From contig JAITHZ010000063.1 in NCBI GenBank assembly GCA_031279795.1, positions 1 through 12,849 of the forward strand: a stretch of 12,849 bases of DNA, given 5' to 3'. Each line of letters begins with the position of its first letter. Within the stretch, counting starts at the first letter, position 1. Under the pieces are notes generated by a model that was not told the DNA's origin, did not search any database, and was given only the letters and a program-made list of their open reading frames with translations. Positions 1-6,054 of this stretch are shown piece after piece. Source of the stretch: Bacteroidales bacterium. Lineage in GTDB: Bacteria; Bacteroidota; Bacteroidia; Bacteroidales; WRGA01. The translations under genes were made by a program, and so were the position numbers.

Positions 1-1829
1 GTAAGCGTCCCCTTGTTTACGGTTATCGACAGCTCTTGCGTTGCATCGGGCAATACGCCGTTGGATGCTTCGACGGTAAACGTAGCCGTTCCCACCGTCG
101 TGGGCGTTCCCGAAATTACGCCTGTGGATTCGTCGAGCGTCAAGCCGTCGGGTAAACTGCCGTCGCTTACGCTCCATGTCATCGTGCCGCCGCCTGTGGC
201 TGCAAGCGTCCGGCTGTATGCCGTGCCTGCTGTGCCGTTGGGCAGGGCGCTTGTGGTGATTGTCGGAGCTGTCGTTACCGTTACCGAGGTTACGCTTCCG
301 ACGTTTTTCCAGTCGGTGGCAGGCGATACTACCGAGCCGTCGGCAATAAATATTTGTCCGCCGAAGTTTCCATCAGCCAGACAGCCGTTTCTGATGTCGC
401 TTGAGCTGGAGAATGTGCCGGAGATGATTGTTACCTTACCGCTCTCGCAACGTATCGCGAAGTTGATGCCGCTGTACGTTCCGCTTTCGACTGTCAGTTC
501 GCCATTGTCATAGACGAGAATATCTTTAGTAACAGCGCCGTTTTTTACCGTAACTCTTCCGAGTCTCACATCCATAGCGTAGAAAAGGGCGCTGCTTCCG
601 AGAGTATAGCCATTCAAATCTATGGTATATGTTTTTGCTTCGTATGCTCTAACATCGGGAGAATCGCTTAGCGTTACGTTTTGCAGCATGGTAATTGTGC
701 CGCCATCGGCTACGGCAAAGGCTGCATCCGCCAGCGTTTCGTAGTTTGTGGCGCTGTTGCTGACGGAGAAGTTTGGGATGGCGGCGGCAATTGTAATCGA
801 CAGCTGCCTCGTTGCATCGGGCAATACGCCGTTTGAGGCTTCGACGGTAAAGATTGCCGTTTCCGCTGTGGTTGCCCTTCCCGAAATCTCGCCTGTAACT
901 GCATTGAGCGTCAAGCCTGCGGGTAAACTGCCGTCGGTTATGCTCCACGTGATGGGCGTTGCGCCTGCGCCGGTGGCTTCAAGCGTACTGCTGTATGTAG
1001 AGCCGGCTCTGCCGTTGGGCAGGAAGCTTGTGGTGATTGTCGGGGGGGTAGTACAGGTTCCTGCCGTTACCGTTACAAAGTTTACGCCGTCGTCTGCCCA
1101 GTTGGCAGGTGATGCTGTCGAGCCGCAGGCAAGAGACATTAGTCCGCCGTTATTAAACAGACAGCTGTGGGAGTAGGTGTTGTGGTCTGTGCGGAAAAAT
1201 GTGCCGGAGATGATTTTTACCTCACCGCCCATAGAAGATATCGCGTAGTGATCGCCGCTGTACGTTCCGCTTTCGATAATTAATTGGCTGTAAGCTACGA
1301 CGTAAATACGTGTAGTAACAGTGCCGTTTTTTAGCGTAACTGTTCCGTCGTGCATATACAGAGAGTAGGTGCCGGTGCTTCCGAGCGTTTTGCCATTCAA
1401 ATCTATGGTATATGTTTTTACTCTGGCTAATGCTGTCACGCCGCCGGTTACGTCTTGTAGCATGGTCATTGTGCCGCCTTCGGCTACGGCTTCAATTGCC
1501 TGTTTCAGCGTTTCGTACTTTGTGGTATTGTTGCTGACGGAGAAGTTTGCGGTGGACGAGGCTGCGATTATCGTAATCGACAGCTCTTGCGTTGCGTCGG
1601 GCAATGCGCCGTTTGAGACTTTGACGGTAAAGTTTGCCGTTCCCGTCACGGTGGGCGTTCCCGAAATCACGCCGGTGGCGCTGTTGAGCGTCAAGCCTGC
1701 GGGCAAACTGCCGGCGGTTACGCTCCACGTCATCGTGCCGGCGCCGTTGACTTCGAGTGTCCGGCTGTATGTTACGCCTACTATGCCGTCGGGCAGGGTG
1801 GTGGTGCTGATTGTCGGGGGAGTGGGTGC
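1..1829 (-). repeat. Long tandem protein module repeat (771-780 bp period)
   Basis: The DNA around 28, 799 and 1579 is nearly the same (GACAGCT...GTTGC(A/G)TCGGGCAAT...), giving periods of 771 and 780 bp. Each full unit encodes an Ig-like putative domain of about 85 residues (with S-GT-T, NFTVEASNG and LPDAT motifs) followed by a beta-rich unit of about 170 residues (YETL..A, TYTIDLNG, SGTYSG, IISGTF). Unit boundaries are roughly 1829-1055, 1054-276 and 275 onward. The third unit is cut by the window edge, so further copies may follow. Confidence 0.8.
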
Positions 1830-4157
1830 AACATTTATATCAAAATACATGATATAATCTGCGCCCGAACTTAAACCGTCTGTTATCGTGGCGCGCAAAC
1901 TTACTCTGCCCGGCGATGTTGCCGAGAAGATGTCGCTGTTTGCGCCGAAGATGACAGCGCCTGTGCCGTAGGAGTCATTGTGAATTGTCCATGTAATGGT
2001 TTTGTTGTCCGCGTCGGAAGGAATAACCGTGCCGGCGAGCGTCAGCGGTGTGCCAATGGTTGCCCTTCTCGGCAAGTCCGCGATGTTGATAACCGCCTTG
2101 AATCCCGCCGGATTCTGCGGGGTGAAGTAATACGGGGAAACGTCCCAGGTGACGGAGATGCCTGTAACATCGCTCGTCGCCGTCATGTAGTTATAGCGGC
2201 AGTCGAGTTCATCTATACTTGTTGCGCCGCTTACGTCGAGCGCCGTCAGTCGGTTATTGTTGCAATCGAGGTAATTTACTCCCGAAGGCAGCGGAGGCAG
2301 CGCAATCAGTTGGTTGTTGTTGCAGTAAAGCCGTCGCAGGTTTGCGGGCAGGTTTGCGGGCAGCTCAGTCAATGAGTTGTTGTCGCAGTAAAGCCGTTGC
2401 AGGTTTGCGGACAGGTTTGCGGGCAGTGCAGTCAACGAGTTGTAGCCGCAGGAAAGCTGTTGCAGATTTGCGGGCAGCGTTGCGGGCAGCGCAGTCAACG
2501 AGTTGTTGCCGCAGTCAAGCGATAGCAGATTTGCAGGCAGCGCAGGCAGGGCAGTCAATGAGTTGTTGTTGCAGGAAAGATATTGCAGCGTTGCAGGCAG
2601 CGTTGCGGGCAGCGCAATCAACGAGTTGTTGTGGCAGTCCAGCTCTTGCAGATTTGCAGGCAGCGTTGCGGGCAGCTCAGTCAACCAGTTGTTTTGGCAG
2701 TAAATCTTTTGCAGGTTTGCGGGCAGGTTTGCGGGCAGCGTAGTCAACGAGTTGTTGCCGCAGAAAAGCTCTTGCAGCGCGACGAAATGCTCGACGCCCG
2801 CAAGTCTTGCAATGCTGCTGTTCGATACGTTAAGCGAGGTAACGAGCGCCACATCGACGGCGTAAATCGGTTCCGATGCGCCTTTGCCGAGTACGGTGCG
2901 CACCGCCGCAAGGAAGTTTGGATCGATAAAGTCGGCGGTGATGTCGGTTGTTGTCTGTATCGTCAGCTCTTTTGTATCGTTGCCTGCGACGTTGGAGGCT
3001 TCGACAGTAAAGTTAGCTGTTTCCGCCGTAGTGGGCGTTCCCGAAATCAAGCCTTCCGGTGAAAGCGACAAGCCTGCGGGCAATGTCGTGCCCTCGTATA
3101 TGCTCCACGTGATGGGTATTCCGCCGTCGGCTGCAAGCTGCTGGCTGTATGCCACGCCTACTATGCGGGCAGGCAGGGTGGTTGTGGTGATTGTGGGGGC
3201 GGAGAATATGCCCATTGTCGCCGTGTTCGCGTGGTTTGACGCGACGGTAAATGTGCCTGTGTAGATATCCTCGCCCGCCTTCAGCATAACGGTTTGACTG
3301 CCTGCCGGAAGCCAGAAGCACAGTTTGCCTGTGGAGTTGGTTTTCATGTTGTAAAAATGATCACCAACAGGGGCGTAAATGTCCGTAACATCAGCGCCTG
3401 CGTTCATGCCGTCGAGGGTAACACGGTAAAGGGGATTTGTGCCGACGGTAACATTCGCATTCACTGTGCCGCCGGTGATGTGCCAGAAGTCCTTGCTGAT
3501 GTTAGCGCCCGTCAGTTTTACCGTGCCGTTGCTGACGTTCACCTGATTGCCTGATGTTGCGTTTAGGGTACCCATAACGTAGCCTGTGCCGTTGCCGTTT
3601 GCCGTTACCGTGCCGGAGGTGGATATGTTTATATCGCCCGACTCCGATACTATGCCGCCGGCGTCAGCTCCGGTTACGTTTGCCGTAACAGAGGCTGTTC
3701 CGCCGATGTTTATGTTTTCAGACGCATAAATTGCTGCGGCAGTAGCTCCAGTTACCGTGCTTGAGGCGTTCACCGTTCCACTGTTGACAGTCAGTTCCCG
3801 GGCGTACAAGCAGTAGGAGCTGCCGGTGTAACTGAGCGAGAGCGTTCCGCCGCTGCCGCCAATCGTAAGATTGCCGTTGCAATAAACTGATGTGGCGCTG
3901 ACATTGCCGGAATAGATAATTCTGACATCGCAGTCGGCATCGCAGACGAAGGAGATTGACTGGCCGGTGTACGCGCTGTTCAGCGTCAGGGTGGCGCTGG
4001 ACCCCGCCCACGTCCAGCCTGTGCCGGATCGGTTGGCGTTAAAGTCGGTGAATAATGTGGTGCCAACGGATATTGTGCCTGTAGCGGCATACGCGGGCGT
4101 CGCCGCGAAGCTTGCGCCCAGAAAAAGGGCGAAGATAACCAGCATCATGATTTTCAC
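1..4157 (-). CDS. Large secreted repeat protein with Ig-like domains and leucine-rich repeats (C-terminus beyond window)
   Basis: One frame is open from 4250 to the left edge without a stop, about 1,385 codons from the chosen start. The start is a GTG at 4157 because it gives a textbook signal peptide: M-K, a hydrophobic run, then ATPAYA before the probable cleavage. ATG at 4148 and ATG at 4250 are in-frame alternatives. Residues 25-318 are rich in Ser, Thr, Gly and Asn with beta-helix-like strands. Residues 320-400 form an Ig-like putative domain (LPAGLSLSPEGLISGTPT). Residues 461-661 hold leucine-rich repeats, followed by another beta-sandwich-like stretch. Then come three more Ig-like domains (LPAGLTLNSATGVISGTPT and relatives) alternating with two units of about 170 residues carrying TYTIDLNG and IISGTF motifs. 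The domain set suggests an exported adhesin-like or surface protein. Anchoring cannot be judged because the C-terminus is missing. The gene is visibly richer in GC than its neighbours. Function is unknown. Confidence 0.85.
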   Translation of the reverse strand, partial: MKIMMLVIFALFLGASFAATPAYAATGTISVGTTLFTDFNANRSGTGWTWAGSSATLTLNSAYTGQSISFVCDADCDVRIIYSGNVSATSVYCNGNLTIGGSGGTLSLSYTGSSYCLYARELTVNSGTVNASSTVTGATAAAIYASENINIGGTASVTANVTGADAGGIVSESGDINISTSGTVTANGNGTGYVMGTLNATSGNQVNVSNGTVKLTGANISKDFWHITGGTVNANVTVGTNPLYRVTLDGMNAGADVTDIYAPVGDHFYNMKTNSTGKLCFWLPAGSQTVMLKAGEDIYTGTFTVASNHANTATMGIFSAPTITTTTLPARIVGVAYSQQLAADGGIPITWSIYEGTTLPAGLSLSPEGLISGTPTTAETANFTVEASNVAGNDTKELTIQTTTDITADFIDPNFLAAVRTVLGKGASEPIYAVDVALVTSLNVSNSSIARLAGVEHFVALQELFCGNNSLTTLPANLPANLQKIYCQNNWLTELPATLPANLQELDCHNNSLIALPATLPATLQYLSCNNNSLTALPALPANLLSLDCGNNSLTALPATLPANLQQLSCGYNSLTALPANLSANLQRLYCDNNSLTELPANLPANLRRLYCNNNQLIALPPLPSGVNYLDCNNNRLTALDVSGATSIDELDCRYNYMTATSDVTGISVTWDVSPYYFTPQNPAGFKAVINIADLPRRATIGTPLTLAGTVIPSDADNKTITWTIHNDSYGTGAVIFGANSDIFSATSPGRVSLRATITDGLSSGADYIMYFDINVAPTPPTISTTTLPDGIVGVTYSRTLEVNGAGTMTWSVTAGSLPAGLTLNSATGVISGTPTVTGTANFTVKVSNGALPDATQELSITIIAASSTANFSVSNNTTKYETLKQAIEAVAEGGTMTMLQDVTGGVTALARVKTYTIDLNGKTLGSTGTYSLYMHDGTVTLKNGTVTTRIYVVAYSQLIIESGTYSGDHYAISSMGGEVKIISGTFFRTDHNTYSHSCLFNNGGLMSLACGSTASPANWADDGVNFVTVTAGTCTTPPTITTSFLPNGRAGSTYSSTLEATGAGATPITWSITDGSLPAGLTLNAVTGEISGRATTAETAIFTVEASNGVLPDATRQLSITIAAAIPNFSVSNSATNYETLADAAFAVADGGTITMLQNVTLSDSPDVRAYEAKTYTIDLNGYTLGSSALFYAMDVRLGRVTVKNGAVTKDILVYDNGELTVESGTYSGINFAIRCESGKVTIISGTFSSSSDIRNGCLADGNFGGQIFIADGSVVSPATDWKNVGSVTSVTVTTAPTITTSALPNGTAGTAYSRTLAATGGGTMTWSVSDGSLPDGLTLDESTGVISGTPTTVGTATFTVEASNGVLPDATQELSITVNKGTL
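2172..2777 (-). repeat. Tandem leucine-rich-repeat array (about 63-bp units) inside the large secreted protein
   Basis: Eight clear and two degenerate consecutive units encode 20-21 residues each, with the pattern LQxLxCxNNSLTxLPANLPAN. Variable positions cluster just before and after the Cys (LFCG, IYCQ, LDCH, LSCN, LYCD), on the concave face in known leucine-rich repeat folds. Unit four is one residue short (LTALPALPAN). At the DNA level the units are near-identical, which points to recent duplication or homogenisation. The type resembles the short LPxLP repeats of bacterial LRR proteins. Confidence 0.85.
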
Positions 4158-4182
4158 AGGATGCCTGCGAGGGACAGGGATT

Positions 4183-4230
4183 GTAGAGACGCGATTAATC
4201 GCGTCTGTACGGCGTGCGGGATGTTCCCGC
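4183..4230. repeat. REP-like palindrome plus second hairpin at the 5' end of the large secreted-protein gene
   Basis: AGACGCGATTAATCGCGTCT at 4187-4206 is a perfect 20-bp palindrome, extended after one mismatch by GTA/TAC. It is followed by GCGGGA-TGT-TCCCGC at 4216-4230. A 12-bp direct copy of its left shoulder, TTGTAGAGACGC, recurs at 4295-4306. The element lies between the two possible start codons of the minus-strand gene. It therefore either forms a hairpin in the leader or encodes an N-terminal extension. It looks like a member of a dispersed REP-like family. Confidence 0.65.
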
Positions 4231-4250
4231 GAAATTCGATGTCTATTCAT

Positions 4251-4752
4251 AATGATATAAATTTAAATGTTTTAATTTTCTGATTGATGATGCGTTGTAG
4301 AGACGCAGATTTAAGGTATGAATGTAGATAAAAAAATCTGTGAAAATCCGTAACATCCGTGTCATCCGTGTGCCAATAGTCATCTGTTTAATCTGTGTCA
4401 TTTATGTTGTATAAAAAATCCGTGTAAATCCGTAACATCAACATCTGCGTTATCCGCGCCAATAACGGCGCCAATAACGGTACGGCGCAATCATTTATAA
4501 TGCATCGCCGGAGATTGTAATCTCGAAATGAATGTTACCCAACTGTTTTTTCAGTTCGATGCTGGGGCTTGCGTTTGCCTGTTAAAAAAACGCTAACCGG
4601 CGAATCCGATAGCAAATGTAATGTACGAAGTTGCAAACGGATGCGACAATTCGTCAGTAAAATGCGACAATTTGTAGGACGCTGATTGACAGGCTCTCCG
4701 GAAGGCGATTTTTAGCGAGGTGTCTAAACGTGAAAAAGGTGTCTAAACGTGA
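4251..4752. other. Gene-free, repeat-filled spacer
   Basis: No convincing gene is present. The stretch holds the partial palindrome copy at 4291-4307, degenerate ATCCGTGTC-type repeats (4336-4456), a 12-bp tandem duplication CGCCAATAACGG (4457-4480), a small hairpin GAGATT-GT-AATCTC near 4511-4524, and a 17-bp direct repeat (4719-4754). A minus-strand frame of 28 codons at 4581-4495 ends in a stop and reads like a protein tail (IELKKQLGNIHFEITISG), but it has no start and could be chance or debris. No promoter for the large minus-strand gene is obvious. Confidence 0.6.
4336..4480. repeat. Degenerate short repeats of ATCCGTGTC / GACACGGAT type
   Basis: Successive 9-10 bp words such as AATCCGTAAC, ATCCGTGTC, ATCTGTTTA, ATCTGTGTC, AATCCGTGTA and ATCCGCGCC follow each other with little else between them. 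On the other strand this reads as runs of ACACGGATT and ACAGATT. It ends in two perfect copies of CGCCAATAACGG (4457-4468 and 4469-4480). No coding frame fits. Similar ACACGGATT runs are, to my recollection, found between genes in many bacteria; that was not checked. Confidence 0.7.
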
Positions 4753-4754
4753 AA
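4719..4754. repeat. 17-bp direct repeat, 19-bp period
   Basis: GGTGTCTAAACGTGAAA occurs at 4719-4735 and again at 4738-4754, separated by two bases. The second copy runs straight into the AGAATTA heptamer repeat at 4753-4771. Function is unknown. Confidence 0.85.
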
Positions 4755-4771
4755 TTAAGAATTAAGAATTA
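4753..4771. repeat. Heptamer repeat (AGAATTA)2 with partial unit
   Basis: AATTA followed by two units AGAATTA. It is the same unit and orientation as the copy at 5960-5985. The reading frame of the 112-residue ORF remains open up to this repeat and stops inside it (TAA at 4756-4758). Confidence 0.85.
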
Positions 4772-4887
4772 GTGAATACGCACTCGAATGTTCATGGCAC
4801 GAAATAAAACATGCAGGCGCAAAAGGCTGGAAAGATATAGCAAACAAAAATATCCTCCCTAAAACCGGATTAAGCAAAAAGGATGTA

Positions 4888-5226
4888 ATGGAAACGGTTA
4901 ATCAGTTTGTAGCACGTAATACCTACGACGGTTTTATTACTTCGCTCGGAGGCAAAGCCGTAAACAAGGAGGCTATACTTGCGCGTGGATACGGCTACCG
5001 TACAGAGGTAGAGAATTTCAATAAGATGCTCGACCACCTCAAAATAGACAAAACAAAAGCCGCCGCCAAATTAGACGAGATTGTAACCAAAAGCCATTAC
5101 GAAGATGTGTGGAAAAACACGGCGGAGTGGACGGGGGTAGATGGTAGAAGAATAAACAGTTTATTCAGTCAATTGGATTTTCCTGATTTTAGATTCCAAA
5201 AAGAACTACTAAAAATCACCAAGTAA
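4888..5226 (+). CDS. Hypothetical protein, probably the C-terminal part of a longer protein
   Basis: A 112-residue ORF with no family I can name. It is preceded by a plausible ribosome-binding site (AAAAAGGA ending five bases before the ATG), unusual for this phylum. The frame is open for another 43 codons upstream, back to 4759 where it meets the AGAATTA repeat. That upstream part looks protein-like and carries SWHEIKHAGAKGWKD. HEIKH fits the HExxH zinc-protease pattern, but a five-residue match is weak. The body is mixed charged and helical (KAAAKLDEIVTKSHYEDVWK), with no signal peptide or membrane segment. It may be a tail of a toxin-like or phage head-associated protein whose 5' part was lost. 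Its last 18 bp overlap the convergent 105-residue gene. Expression of the short form is possible but unproven. Confidence 0.5.
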   Translation: METVNQFVARNTYDGFITSLGGKAVNKEAILARGYGYRTEVENFNKMLDHLKIDKTKAAAKLDEIVTKSHYEDVWKNTAEWTGVDGRRINSLFSQLDFPDFRFQKELLKITK

Positions 5227-5526
5227 ATTATAGTAATTTTGTGTTATTCTTCTATCATGAAACAACTCTATCAATTCACGGACTTTTTTTTCATCACCAC
5301 GCCACGCGATAAGTTTAACAATTTCAATCAGAGCCGCATCTTTCATCGCCTCTTTGCTCGGTGCTCCTTCTTCATTATTTTTTAAATAATTTTCTTTTTG
5401 TCGCAGAGAATAATTAAACGCCCAAAATTCATCATCGGGGTTTTTCTCGTACTCCGATTTTTCCCCAAACATATAATCCAATTCCTCCTCCGTCGGGTTA
5501 TAATCAAAAATCGTTTCGTATTCCAT
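5209..5526 (-). CDS. Hypothetical acidic 105-residue protein
   Basis: I do not recognise this protein. It is strongly acidic at the N-terminus (NPTEEELDYMFGEKSEYE), contains a charged helical middle (KEAMKDAALIEIVKLIAW), and ends in a basic-then-aromatic tail (FHDRRITQNYYNLLGDF). It has no signal peptide, membrane segment or cysteines, so it is probably cytoplasmic. The ATG at 5526 lies eight bases after the stop of a possible 39-residue membrane peptide on the same strand, and both are downstream of a good promoter at 5692-5722. This suggests a small two-gene unit. The 3' end overlaps the convergent 112-residue ORF by 18 bp. Size and acidity would fit an immunity protein or phage-related accessory protein, but nothing in the sequence proves either. 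Confidence 0.55.
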   Translation of the reverse strand: MEYETIFDYNPTEEELDYMFGEKSEYEKNPDDEFWAFNYSLRQKENYLKNNEEGAPSKEAMKDAALIEIVKLIAWRGDEKKVRELIELFHDRRITQNYYNLLGDF

Positions 5527-5534
5527 TTTCTTAT

Positions 5535-5654
5535 TTAATTTAAATTTCCTGTTTTACACGCTATAAACAACGCCAACGCAGTAGCCATAGCCGTGATAAT
5601 AATTGCTGCTGCCGTAACCAATCCACCAGATTGCTCAAAGATGCTGCGAAACAC
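5535..5654 (-). CDS. Possible 39-residue single-pass membrane peptide
   Basis: A short frame begins with GTG at 5654 and ends with TAA at 5535-5537. It encodes about 11 polar residues (VFRSIFEQSGG), one hydrophobic stretch LVTAAAIIITAMATALALFI at about residues 12-31, and a short tail ACKTGNLN. AAAGGA lies about 12 bases before the GTG, a little far for a ribosome-binding site. It sits about 30 bases after the predicted transcription start of the promoter at 5692-5722 and eight bases before the 105-residue gene, so the two are probably co-transcribed. The same frame continues upstream through one TGA into the terminase remnant, so it could instead be readthrough debris. The hydrophobic segment argues for a real small protein, but the start codon is uncertain. 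Confidence 0.4.
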   Translation of the reverse strand: MFRSIFEQSGGLVTAAAIIITAMATALALFIACKTGNLN

Positions 5655-5691
5655 TGTTTTTTTCGTCCTTTGTCAATGTACTTTCATCTTG

Positions 5692-5722
5692 CAAATATAC
5701 AAAAAAATTTGAGTTGTGCAAG
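5692..5722 (-). promoter_or_regulatory. Bacteroidota-type promoter for the 39- and 105-residue genes
   Basis: On the minus strand CTTG (5722-5719) is followed after exactly 19 bases by TATATTTG (5699-5692), a match to the TTTG-N19-TAnnTTTG consensus with one mismatch. It lies inside the 3' part of the terminase remnant and points toward the small membrane peptide. Confidence 0.65.
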
Positions 5723-5920
5723 TCAATACGCCTCCCGCCGCCCGCGCCAATCGTGCTAAATTTGCCTGCTTTTTCCCTTTCAGATGATAGTCGATTGCAT
5801 AGGCCAGCAAGTCCACATATTCTTCGTGTGCTTTGGCGGGAAAACCGGCTATTTCTTCAACAAATTCATCGTTCCATGCTCCGGCAACGAGAAAGACGCG
5901 CCCACATTCGACAATGGGCG

Positions 5921-5963
5921 AATTTTGGGTAGAGATACCCAAACGTTTGGGTGACCCAAAATT
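5921..5963. repeat. Nested TTTGGGT/ACCCAAA palindromes
   Basis: TTTGGGTA-GAGA-TACCCAAA (5924-5943) is followed two bases later by TTTGGGT-G-ACCCAAA (5946-5960). The outermost ten bases, AATTTTGGGT (5921-5930) and ACCCAAAATT (5954-5963), also pair. The same box therefore occurs four times in alternating orientation within 40 bp, allowing either two small hairpins or one long one. It abuts the AGAATTA repeat. Confidence 0.85.
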
Positions 5964-6052
5964 AAGAATTAAGAATTAAGAATTACGAATTGTACGTAGA
6001 CAACGGGAATTAATTCTTAATTCTTAATTCTTAATTCTTAATTCTTAATTCT
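5960..6052. repeat. Heptamer repeats forming a perfect 26-bp inverted repeat
   Basis: The left arm is AATTA plus three AGAATTA units (5960-5985). The right arm is six TAATTCT units (6011-6052), of which 6011-6036 is the exact reverse complement of the left arm. The loop is 25 bp. The right arm ends three bases before the stop codon of the addB-like gene (stop at 6055-6057), so that gene's transcript would fold into a long AU-only hairpin. A role in transcript ending or stability is possible. The repeat may also have served as a recombination point. Confidence 0.9.
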
Positions 6053-6054
6053 TC

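Larger units (their letters stand above)
5673..5975 (-). pseudogene. C-terminal remnant of a phage terminase large subunit
   Basis: The readable frame contains GRVFLVAGAWNDEFVEEI, then GFPAKAHEEYVDLLAYAI, then a basic tail. This is the layout of the C-terminal end of the nuclease domain of phage terminase large subunits, where a W..F..E segment is followed by FP-x-x-x-H-D-D-x-x-D-A-x-x-x-A. Here the usual Asp-Asp pair is Glu-Glu (residues 40-41 from the TTG at 5942), while the later Asp44 is kept. Only about 70 of the usual 400-600 residues remain, and there is no ATPase domain. No ATG start exists. The frame opens at 5975 inside the AGAATTA repeat, and its last 20 codons overlap a promoter, so the original C-terminus is probably altered too. 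It is best read as prophage debris. Confidence 0.65.

Noticed and set aside
13..1857. Plus-strand frames of 86-166 residues rich in Val, Pro and Ser (for example 13-513, 748-1176, 1369-1857)
   Set aside because: They are antisense to the long minus-strand gene. Their similarity to one another mirrors the repeat modules of that gene.
2219..2743. Plus-strand Cys/Arg/Ala-rich repeat frame
   Set aside because: It is the antisense reading of the leucine-rich-repeat array; the minus-strand frame gives a clear LRR consensus.
2340..2777. CRISPR-like regular repeat spacing
   Set aside because: The units are contiguous and in frame with a protein repeat. There are no unique spacers.
4495..4581. 28-codon minus-strand tail-like frame
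   Set aside because: It reads somewhat like a protein C-terminus, but it has no start codon and no neighbouring frame to join, so it is mentioned only in the spacer note.
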